A stretch of 5,017 nucleotides of DNA from Pseudobdellovibrio sp. (GTDB taxonomy: Bacteria; Bdellovibrionota; Bdellovibrionia; Bdellovibrionales; Bdellovibrionaceae). The notes beneath the pieces were generated by a model, which was not told the origin of the DNA, did no database searches, and was given only the letters and a program-made list of their open reading frames with translations. The DNA is taken from assembly GCA_025449725.1 (NCBI GenBank), contig JANWIU010000081.1:1-5017 (forward strand), written 5' to 3'. Positions 1-4,979 of this stretch are shown in pieces. A program made the translations under genes and the position numbers. Position 1 is the first letter of the stretch. The number at the start of each line of letters is the position of its first letter.

Positions 1-1110
1 ATATTACCGGGAATTGCAGCGGGAGCAAAGAAGTGGCTGGTATTGGGCTCTGGAATCGGCATGGCCACGGCAACGATTACTCACCTAAATCCTGAAGCAG
101 AAATCACGGCTGTCGAGATCGACCCGGTCATTTCTCAACTTGCAAAAAAATACAATCCAAAAACTAATTCAAAAAATATCCGCGTAGTTGAAAGCGATGC
201 CCGTTTTTTTCTACGCAATAACAAAGATAAATTTGATTACATTGTCATGGATATATTTCACAGTGGTGTATTGCCCTTTCACTGTGTTACGAAAGAGTTT
301 TTCTCAGAGTTAAAAAACTCATTAACAGATGATGGAATTCTTTATGTAAATTCGAACTTAAGGCCGTTTTCACAGGCCCGAGAATCAAAGTATGCTTCGG
401 ATCTATTAAGCTTCAAATACCTGGCCACTTTGCAATCCGCAGGCTTTAAAACGGTAGTTAGCTCTGATGTTTGGGAAAACGGCAACACTTATGCTTTGAC
501 TAAACCCGGGCAATATCAAAGAATTCAAAACTTAATCAACAATAACTTATCAGATTATTTTCATCTGCCCGAAGTTAAAATATCAGCCTCACTCATGAAA
601 TTATCGCTAGTGGATATGTCCCAACCGGTTGATGCCACACCTCTTGAAGATGACCGGCCTTTCTTTTTGACCGGCACTAAGTACGAAGGAACGAATAGAG
701 TATTAAGACAAATGGCAAAAGAAGTACAGGCGCCGTTGCCATCGGTGAACGACCCCGAATTCATTACAAAGCTAGATCTAAATTTTATGCTGGACTGGAT
801 TCGTAGCGGAGAACCCGCGAGAGCATATTCAAAAAATCCTGCAAACTTAAATTTTTGCCGGCGCTTATTCGATTGGGTGGAATATAAAAATGGACAAATC
901 TTTCCGGAATTTTCAAGAATGCTTTCGTTTCCGATTTTAAAAGCTGAACAATGTGTTTTCAAAGTAAACTATAAACATGAGTGGGTCCAAACCACTCATC
1001 AAAAAAAGTTTGCGGAGTTGTTGCATGCAATTCACTTCGCCAGAAACAACGAGGTTACTGCTGCCGAAGCAATTGCGAAACTGAGCGATCAATTTGTTGA
1101 GTCCCATTAG
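1..1110 (+). CDS. Spermidine-synthase-like protein (Rossmann methyltransferase fold), 5' end outside window
   Basis: The frame is open from base 1, so the true start lies upstream and the TTG at 43 is internal; 369 residues are visible. In visible-residue numbering, 14-20 (VLGSGIG) form the glycine-rich nucleotide-binding loop. EIDP at 39-42 is the acidic end of strand 2, ESDA at 64-67 the adenine-contact region, and MDIF at 83-86 the strand-4 Asp, followed by VLPFHCVTKEFF. This order and the 'D-x-F-x-x-x-x-x-P-x-H-x-x-T-x-E-F' pattern match the spermidine-synthase-like family, including versions fused to membrane transporters, rather than true SpeE with its DxxDP polyamine site. A PLEDDRPFF motif near 214-222 also occurs at the end of the catalytic domain in such proteins. 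About 145 residues follow with no domain I recognise. The real substrate is unknown, and aminopropyl transfer should not be assumed. An N-terminal domain, possibly membrane-spanning, may lie off the window. Confidence 0.85.
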   Translation: MLPGIAAGAKKWLVLGSGIGMATATITHLNPEAEITAVEIDPVISQLAKKYNPKTNSKNIRVVESDARFFLRNNKDKFDYIVMDIFHSGVLPFHCVTKEFFSELKNSLTDDGILYVNSNLRPFSQARESKYASDLLSFKYLATLQSAGFKTVVSSDVWENGNTYALTKPGQYQRIQNLINNNLSDYFHLPEVKISASLMKLSLVDMSQPVDATPLEDDRPFFLTGTKYEGTNRVLRQMAKEVQAPLPSVNDPEFITKLDLNFMLDWIRSGEPARAYSKNPANLNFCRRLFDWVEYKNGQIFPEFSRMLSFPILKAEQCVFKVNYKHEWVQTTHQKKFAELLHAIHFARNNEVTAAEAIAKLSDQFVESH

Positions 1111-1120
1111 CAAATAGAAT

Positions 1121-1154
1121 AAAAAAAGCCGGCTTTCACCGGCTGTTTTGTTTT
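1121..1154. terminator. Bidirectional intrinsic terminator between convergent genes
   Basis: A perfect 6-bp stem (AGCCGG at 1127-1132, CCGGCT at 1139-1144) closes a 6-base loop. On the plus strand it is followed by a T-rich tract (TTTT G TTTT, 1146-1154). On the minus strand the A-run at 1121-1127 gives seven consecutive T residues. It lies 10 bases after the stop of the spermidine-synthase-like gene and 16 bases past the stop of the leftward gene, which is where a terminator shared by two convergent genes would sit. Confidence 0.8.
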
Positions 1155-1170
1155 AGAATTTATTTTACAA

Positions 1171-1572
1171 TTATGGTTTTGGGTAAATTGGTTTCGGGTC
1201 AACCGGAACTGGATCAATCGGTTGAGTGGCCGGCGCCTTATCGCGAGTACATTTTACTCTTGTTAGCACCAGGTCTGTCTTATCGAAATCTAAATAATAA
1301 TTGCCCGAACCTTTTGGCTCTACAACCCAGCACAATGCACCACCGGTGTTAACCATGGCTCTTTCCAGAATCTGAGTTTCTGAATAGCCTTGTGAGGTAC
1401 AAACATACACTGCTGCATCGATAATTTTTCCGTTAAAGCCGCAGAAGAGCTTTCCTTCTAAAGTTGGGTTGACGACGACGATGGATTCTTTTTCACGGTC
1501 AATCGGAGTAGTGGTTGCTGCAGCAACAGTTAGCGAAGCGGCAGTAAAAATGGCGAATAAAATGGTTTTCAT
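1171..1572 (-). CDS. Exported four-cysteine protein with proline-rich repeat tail, function unknown
   Basis: This is a 133-residue protein I do not recognise. Residues 1-19 form a typical signal peptide: Lys at position 2, a hydrophobic core, and AAA before the likely cleavage site around 19-20. The mature part has four cysteines (44, 58, 81, 108), enough for two disulfides, so a periplasmic or secreted location is likely. Residues 31-110 look like a small beta-rich domain. The C-terminus (119-133) is three tandem proline-rich pentapeptides: IDPVP, VDPKP, IYPKP. The start is well supported: AGGA sits 7 bases upstream of the ATG (complement of 1580-1583). A TATAAG hexamer on the minus strand at 1600-1605 could be a -10 element, but no -35 lies at a proper distance. 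The gene appears to be monocistronic, facing away from the tRNA and ending at the shared terminator. I am confident it is a gene and have no basis for a function. Confidence 0.8.
   Translation of the reverse strand: MKTILFAIFTAASLTVAAATTTPIDREKESIVVVNPTLEGKLFCGFNGKIIDAAVYVCTSQGYSETQILERAMVNTGGALCWVVEPKGSGNYYLDFDKTDLVLTRVKCTRDKAPATQPIDPVPVDPKPIYPKP
1174..1218 (-). repeat. Three tandem proline-rich pentapeptide codon units
   Basis: The last 15 codons of the leftward exported-protein gene encode three consecutive units of the pattern [IV]-[DY]-P-[VK]-P, ending directly at the stop codon. The DNA units differ at several positions, so this is a diverged repeat rather than a fresh duplication. Proline-rich tails of this kind often form extended, wall- or surface-spanning segments; that role is inference here. 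Confidence 0.65.
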
Positions 1573-1743
1573 TTTAAAATCCTTTTGTTGGTTTTATTGC
1601 TTATAAGTCCAACAAAATTTCACCTCTGTGACAAACAAATAGTGATTCTTTGAGGCTTAGTTGTGCTTAATCTGTTGGCAAAATAGGGGCATTGCTTTTT
1701 AAATGATTTTTGACTACAACTAGTAATTCGATTTTTCGTCTGT

Positions 1744-1828
1744 GCCCAGTTGGTGGAATTGGCAGACACACTAGGCTTAGAACCTAGCGCCGCGAGGCAT
1801 GGGGGTTCGACTCCCTCACTGGGCACCA
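1744..1828 (+). tRNA. tRNA-Leu, anticodon UAG
   Basis: A complete class II tRNA of 85 bases. The acceptor stem is GCCCAGT (1744-1750) with ACTGGGC (1818-1824), followed by discriminator A (1825) and a genomically encoded CCA (1826-1828). The anticodon stem CTAGG/CCTAG (1771-1775, 1783-1787) encloses loop CTTAGAA with anticodon TAG at 1778-1780, reading CUA and probably other CUN leucine codons. The long variable arm typical of leucine tRNAs is present (GCC at 1789-1791 with GGC at 1796-1798, loop GCGA). The T arm has loop TTCGACT (1806-1812) and a 5-bp stem containing one G-T pair. The gene stands alone; no second tRNA is visible. A short T-run (1831-1835) follows the CCA, without a separate hairpin. 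Confidence 0.97.
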
Positions 1829-1896
1829 TCTTTTTAAAAATGATACAGCAGCAGTCTTGCCTCCCCAAATGAAACGCCTGTCTAAATTTTTTCGAC

Positions 1897-1905
1897 TGCT
1901 ATAAA
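1897..1905 (+). promoter_or_regulatory. Candidate extended -10 promoter for the six-cysteine protein gene
   Basis: TGC-TATAAA fits the extended -10 pattern TGnTATAAT with one mismatch, the last base. No convincing -35 hexamer is present at 16-18 bp, which extended -10 promoters can tolerate. Initiation would fall near 1911-1912, giving an untranslated leader of about 93 bases before the ATG at 2005. This is a pattern match only, in an AT-rich region. Confidence 0.35.
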
Positions 1906-1932
1906 AAACCTATACATACCTTAGCAGCCAAA

Positions 1933-1952
1933 GTTCACTTAGCGAACCTAAG
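1933..1952. repeat. Overlapping inverted repeats in the leader upstream of 2005
   Basis: GTTCACTTAGCGAAC (1933-1947) is a 15-bp quasi-palindrome with six of seven arm positions complementary around a central T. An overlapping second inverted repeat, CTTAG-CGAAC-CTAAG (1938-1952), shares its right half, so the two could form alternative hairpins in RNA or act as an operator in DNA. Either role is inference. Confidence 0.4.
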
Positions 1953-2004
1953 CCCATTTAATCAGGAACAAGAATTGTAACTACCGGAATTACCTGGAGG
2001 CTTT

Positions 2005-2664
2005 ATGAAAACGCTATTTGTATTAATTCTCATTGCGGGACAAACCCTATTTGCCCAACAGCAATGGTACCAATGCCTTCATTCATATAGCCAGGCTCAG
2101 TCATCTTTAATCGATATCCGTTATGGCAGCGTATCTTCTGAAGAGTATATGATTTTTCGAAACGGAAACCATTTTGCTTCTGAAGAACTTAACGTTTTCT
2201 ATAAAGGAAAATTCTGGAAGGCGCCTTTGCAGATTACCGAAGACTTTTATCAAAGAAGATCTATGTCTTTGCGACTTGGCGAAGACCGATTATGCTTTGA
2301 CCGCAATTTTAAATGGATCCTAACAGACCGATCTGAACTGTCCCGCTTCAGCCAATCCGCTTGTGGTACTTCCGAAGTCATAACAATGCGGGAAAATAGT
2401 CAGGAGCAGCACCCAACGGCAGAAGAAGTTCTTGCCTACAAACTTCAAAAAGATGTGAAGTTTCAGGGCGAATGCGTAGCCGGCCGTGCAGCAGGTGGCT
2501 GTAGTCCTTCTAACCGTCGCGAAGATTTCGAAAGACTTCAGCGATGGAATACCAGCAGCTGTTCACAGTTGGAGAACAGCTCCGTACAGGCCGCTATAAG
2601 CTTATTCACTGAAGCCATACAGATTTTTAATTCTACAGCGGCCAATACAACCGCGCCGGAATAA
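2005..2664 (+). CDS. Exported six-cysteine protein, function unknown
   Basis: This is a 219-residue protein of no family I recognise. Residues 1-17 form a signal peptide: Lys at 3, hydrophobic core VLILIAG, and FAQ at the probable cleavage site, leaving a mature N-terminus of QQQW or QQW. Six cysteines follow at 24, 97, 120, 157, 166 and 186, consistent with up to three disulfides in an oxidising compartment. The first half (about 35-115) is rich in aromatic and charged residues and looks like a beta domain. The second half is more polar, with a basic RREDFERLQR stretch near 171-180 and a helical C-terminus. The start is fixed by a strong GGAGG at 1996-2000, four bases before the ATG. The stop lies 16 bases from the stop of the convergent neighbour, with no clear terminator between them. 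It appears to be transcribed alone. Confidence 0.8.
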   Translation: MKTLFVLILIAGQTLFAQQQWYQCLHSYSQAQSSLIDIRYGSVSSEEYMIFRNGNHFASEELNVFYKGKFWKAPLQITEDFYQRRSMSLRLGEDRLCFDRNFKWILTDRSELSRFSQSACGTSEVITMRENSQEQHPTAEEVLAYKLQKDVKFQGECVAGRAAGGCSPSNRREDFERLQRWNTSSCSQLENSSVQAAISLFTEAIQIFNSTAANTTAPE

Positions 2665-2680
2665 CCTGAGGGTCGCGGCA

Positions 2681-3055
2681 CTACTCGCAAGTAATACTGA
2701 GCGAACGGCCTTTAACATTTAAAGTTAGGTCGTAAAGTTCATCCATAAAAACAGTGCCGCTAAAAGATTCTTTGTCTTTTGAATTTAAGAACCATTGAAC
2801 ATCTTCAGTTACGCCTTCAACGACTCCTGCGAATAACACATTTTCAACAGGGTATTTTCCTGACTCATCTGATTCCACTACTCTAACAGCTACTGGGTTT
2901 TTTTGCCCTTCTTTAACTTTACGGCTGGCTAAATCCAAAATGCTGACAGAAACTTTTGAATCCTGGTCTTTGCCTTTACATTCCATTGTTGCATTCGCAA
3001 CTGAGCCTACAGTCAATACAGCCACGCCTAATGCGATCATTTTTGAAAAATTCAT
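2681..3055 (-). CDS. Small exported protein with two terminal cysteines, function unknown
   Basis: This is a 124-residue protein. Residues 1-22 are a signal peptide: Lys at 5, hydrophobic core IALGVAVLTVGSV, and ANA just before the likely cleavage. The mature domain of about 100 residues alternates hydrophobic and polar residues in a way that suggests beta strands. Its only two cysteines (26 and 123) lie at the very ends of the mature chain, so one disulfide could tie the termini together. It resembles the many short, beta-rich periplasmic hypothetical proteins of predatory deltaproteobacteria, but I cannot assign it. The start is well supported by AAGGAG (complement of 3061-3066), five bases from the ATG, and by a good promoter at 3080-3108. 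It is divergent from the operon beginning at 3212 and shares that control region. Confidence 0.8.
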   Translation of the reverse strand: MNFSKMIALGVAVLTVGSVANATMECKGKDQDSKVSVSILDLASRKVKEGQKNPVAVRVVESDESGKYPVENVLFAGVVEGVTEDVQWFLNSKDKESFSGTVFMDELYDLTLNVKGRSLSITCE

Positions 3056-3079
3056 AACTTCTCCTTATAAGATGGCGGC

Positions 3080-3108
3080 GTTATAGCAATCGTTTTTAAG
3101 ACTGTCGC
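3080..3108 (-). promoter_or_regulatory. Sigma-70-type promoter for the leftward gene ending at 2681
   Basis: On the minus strand GCGACA (-35, complement of 3103-3108) and TATAAC (-10, complement of 3080-3085) are separated by exactly 17 bp. They match the consensus hexamers at 4 of 6 and 5 of 6 positions. Transcription would begin near 3073 and give a short leader of about 18 bases ending with the AAGGAG ribosome site. This is the best promoter in the window. Confidence 0.55.
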
Positions 3109-3161
3109 CTGTTATGTTTTAGACGATCCTGAAAAATTTTTCCTGTTAGAATTATGACAGG
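3108..3161. repeat. Three CCTGTYA boxes in the divergent control region
   Basis: CCTGTTA occurs at 3108-3114 and again at 3142-3148 in the same orientation, with starts 34 bp apart. A third, inverted copy (TGACAGG, reading CCTGTCA on the minus strand) lies at 3155-3161. Boxes two and three make a dyad, CCTGT-N10-ACAGG (3142-3161), that brackets the putative -10 of the rightward operon. Box one abuts the -35 of the leftward promoter. The layout fits one regulator binding both promoters; that is inference. Confidence 0.4.
3144..3152 (+). promoter_or_regulatory. Candidate extended -10 promoter for the small-protein/HExxH operon
   Basis: TGT-TAGAAT fits TGnTATAAT with one mismatch. No recognisable -35 lies 16-18 bp upstream. 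The start of transcription would be near 3159, about 50 bases before the preferred start codon at 3212. The element sits inside the CCTGT/ACAGG dyad, so a protein bound there would compete with RNA polymerase. Confidence 0.4.
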
Positions 3162-3211
3162 TGAACTAAAGCCATTAGTCTTCTAAATTACCGCCAGTCA
3201 AGGTGGGGCGG

Positions 3212-3757
3212 TTGAAATCTAAAGTAATTATAATTACAGCGTGTGTCTCTATTGGATGCGCGGTTTTTTTATCTGCCGGAAAGACTCCTGTCATTTCAGG
3301 AACTGCTGTTTCAGCGGTTCAAGAGATTACAAAAAAAACTTTTGCCACTGTTACCCGAATCACAAAAGCTGATGACAACACGTCCGTTTACGAAGACCAG
3401 TCAAAATATGAAGCGAAGCTGGCCGGCATCGTTGATCAACTGCCAACCCTAAACAACGCAAGCGCGCCTCACGCTGATAGTGAAAATCAAATTCACGGAA
3501 TTCAGTCCGATGAATTTATTGAAGGTCACATACTGGCCCAATTGCGAAAGCTCAGTCTCGAAAATGAAAAGTTCATTTCTTCTACGCAGAAGGCTTACGC
3601 CGGTTGCGCTGAGAGAAGCGACCTGGCGCAATCCGTTCGCGCCATTTGCTTTATGCGCGCCATGGAAATCAGTATTAAATTAAATAACCCACAGTACATC
3701 GTTGAGCTCAACGTGCCTGCGGATATCCGCCAGTTGGCTTTAAAACTGGTAAATTAA
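3212..3757 (+). CDS. Small exported or membrane-anchored helical protein, first gene of an operon
   Basis: I prefer the TTG at 3212, giving 181 residues. AAGGTGG (3200-3206) lies five bases before it, and the protein then begins MKSKVIII, a normal signal-peptide n-region. A GTG at 3203 in the same frame would add three residues (MGR) but lies within that ribosome site and has no purine-rich sequence of its own. Residues 5-22 are hydrophobic. Cysteines at 11 and 16 lie in this segment, but neither sits in a good lipobox, so cleavage or anchoring is undecided. The mature part is polar and mostly helical. Its second half (about 98-158) contains two cysteines, C132 and C146, spaced to staple a helical hairpin. 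No family is recognised. The stop is nine bases before the next ATG, so it is almost certainly co-transcribed with the HExxH protein; a partner, pro-domain-like or inhibitor role is possible but only a guess. Confidence 0.75.
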   Translation: MKSKVIIITACVSIGCAVFLSAGKTPVISGTAVSAVQEITKKTFATVTRITKADDNTSVYEDQSKYEAKLAGIVDQLPTLNNASAPHADSENQIHGIQSDEFIEGHILAQLRKLSLENEKFISSTQKAYAGCAERSDLAQSVRAICFMRAMEISIKLNNPQYIVELNVPADIRQLALKLVN

Positions 3758-3762
3758 GGGGA
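3756..3762 (+). promoter_or_regulatory. Ribosome binding site overlapping the upstream stop codon
   Basis: AAGGGGA begins inside the TAA stop of the small-protein gene (3755-3757) and ends four bases before the ATG at 3767. Ribosomes terminating on the first gene are thus positioned at the start site of the second, a geometry typical of translationally coupled operon pairs. Confidence 0.7.
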
Positions 3763-3766
3763 TGAT

Positions 3767-4864
3767 ATGAAACTATTAATAGCGACTTTAGCAATGGCAT
3801 TAGCAGGAGCCTCCGCACAAGCGGAAATTCAGTTTTCGAAATCAGTGCCTTCAGAACAAAAAAAACTATTAACGCGAGATATGTTTTTTTTAGCCAATCA
3901 GTCTTACCCTTCGGATTCAAAGTTGGCACAGATGATGGAGATCGGATCGACTGACGGTTTAACAATTTTAAACTGGATTGATAATCGTATGGTGCGCATC
4001 GTTGGCGAAGACTTCGATATTGAAAAAAATATTTCGATTGTTAATCAAAGTTTTTTTCCTGAACCTTCAGCGACACCAGAATTACCAACAGTTGTGAAGA
4101 CACCGGGCGGTAGTTCAGGCGGCGGCAGCGGCACAGTTAAAACAGTCATGTCAAACCTGGGTGGAGCCGTTTACATTTCAGGTAAAATGAGCCACGTGAT
4201 GTTTTCTTTGAAGGTCGATGACAGCAAAATCAATATGACCTCTCCCCGCTTAGGCGTTTTTAAGGTAGGCGAAGGTTTATTCGATACTAAAACTATGATC
4301 AAATCACCTGTCGATTCTAAGATGAGCAGTTACTACCGTTTGGCTACCTTGGTGCACGAAGCCCGTCATAGCGACGGCCGCGGCGCCAGCGCCGGATTCT
4401 TACACGCGATATGTCCATCAGGTCATCGCTTTGATGGCTATGCCGGTTGTGATGCAAGTTCTAATGGACCTTACACAATCGAAGGCCAATTCTTAAAAGT
4501 GGCCGTGCAGAATTGCAAAGATTGTCAGCCCGGCGAACTGGAACTTATGAATAAGATGATAGCTGACAGCTTTAGCCGTGCTGTTGCACCTGCGGCACAA
4601 ACTGCTGATACATCCATTAATGCCACAATCATTTCTTCTTATCAGTTATTGCTGAGCTTCTGCAAAAACACACCAGGCTCTTGCACGCCTGAACAAAAAA
4701 AGCAGTACGAAGATGCGATTGCAAAAGCTCAGGCCGCTATGCAGCCACAGACAGCGGTTGCTGAAGCTCCACGATGGGATGCAGCGCCGGAAGGCACTTA
4801 CCCTTCTGTCAGCCGTGACAACACGTGGTCCAGCATCTATCAACTGAACGCAAAAACGAAATAA
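3767..4864 (+). CDS. Exported HExxH-motif protein, candidate zinc metallopeptidase
   Basis: This is a 365-residue protein. Residues 1-19 are a clear signal peptide, with AQA before the likely cleavage. An N-terminal polar domain (about 20-100) is followed by a Pro/Thr stretch and a Gly/Ser linker at 114-122 (GGSSGGGSG). The second domain contains LVHEARHSDGRG: His197, Glu198 and His201 fit the HExxH zinc-binding and catalytic motif of metallopeptidases. The distal His of metzincins (HExxHxxGxxH) is missing, with Ala207 in its place. A third ligand might be Glu239, as in gluzincins, or an Asp or His in the 213-229 segment with CPSGH (216-220) and GYAGCD (224-229). Cysteines at 216, 228, 250, 253, 299 and 306 suggest three disulfides or a structural site at CKDC (250-253). 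The C-terminal 45 residues are Ala/Pro/Gln-rich. Peptidase activity is inferred from the motif. The gene is second in an operon. Confidence 0.85.
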   Translation: MKLLIATLAMALAGASAQAEIQFSKSVPSEQKKLLTRDMFFLANQSYPSDSKLAQMMEIGSTDGLTILNWIDNRMVRIVGEDFDIEKNISIVNQSFFPEPSATPELPTVVKTPGGSSGGGSGTVKTVMSNLGGAVYISGKMSHVMFSLKVDDSKINMTSPRLGVFKVGEGLFDTKTMIKSPVDSKMSSYYRLATLVHEARHSDGRGASAGFLHAICPSGHRFDGYAGCDASSNGPYTIEGQFLKVAVQNCKDCQPGELELMNKMIADSFSRAVAPAAQTADTSINATIISSYQLLLSFCKNTPGSCTPEQKKQYEDAIAKAQAAMQPQTAVAEAPRWDAAPEGTYPSVSRDNTWSSIYQLNAKTK

Positions 4865-4896
4865 CTTAGCCGGAATCACTAGGCAAAAATGACCCT

Positions 4897-4912
4897 GGGC
4901 CAGAGCTGGCCC
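4897..4912. terminator. Hairpin after the HExxH gene, possible weak terminator
   Basis: GGGCCA-GAGC-TGGCCC is a perfect 6-bp, GC-rich stem with a tetraloop, starting 32 bases after the stop at 4864. It is followed by TATGTCTT rather than a T-run, so it lacks the tail of a canonical intrinsic terminator. It could be a weak terminator or an mRNA 3'-end stabilising hairpin, or only partly separate the operon from the next gene. Confidence 0.45.
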
Positions 4913-4979
4913 TATGTCTTATATGATTTTAAATTTTTAAGTGTTTTAATGATTTCATCCCAATCAATAAGGAGATTTA

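Noticed and set aside
561..962. Leftward 133-codon open frame inside the spermidine-synthase-like gene
   Set aside because: It lies wholly within a gene with clear family motifs on the other strand, has no signal of its own and resembles no family.
1600..1634. TTGTCA and TATAAG on the minus strand as promoter of the four-cysteine protein gene
   Set aside because: Each hexamer is good, but they are about 23 bp apart, too far for a sigma-70 promoter.
1692..1720. Possible tRNA promoter TTGCTT-17-TACAAC
   Set aside because: Spacing is right, but the hexamers match consensus at only 3 and 4 of 6 positions in AT-rich DNA, too weak to list. The TTGACT at 1710 has no -10 at a proper distance.
1744..1828. 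tRNA-Leu as an integration site for a mobile element
   Set aside because: No integrase and no second copy of the tRNA 3' end is visible in the window.
1620..1868. Leftward 82-codon open frame across the tRNA region
   Set aside because: It is the antisense reading of the tRNA-Leu gene and flanks. The VPSEGVEPPC-type peptide it gives is a familiar artefact of translating tRNA genes.
1840..1905. Two tiny open frames with overlapping ATGA (10 and 11 codons) after the tRNA
   Set aside because: No ribosome sites precede them, and the candidate promoter for the next gene lies at the end of the second one, so they would not be in its leader.
2651..2678. CCGCG/CGCGG inverted repeat as terminator between convergent genes
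   Set aside because: Five-base stem with an 18-base loop and no T-run on either side.
3243..3683. Short open frames in other frames within the small exported protein gene
   Set aside because: Shadows of the real gene: they start internally without ribosome sites, and their compositions are arginine- and leucine-rich in the way typical of out-of-frame translation.
3858..3891. A8 and T8 homopolymers early in the HExxH gene as a phase-variation site
   Set aside because: Runs of 7-8 A or T occur in several genes here (for example 204-210 and 3331-3338), as expected from AAA and TTT codon preference. The reading frame is intact, and nothing points to switching.
4646..4879. Leftward 77-codon open frame over the end of the HExxH gene
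   Set aside because: Antisense to a well-supported reading frame, with no ribosome site or promoter and out-of-frame-like composition.
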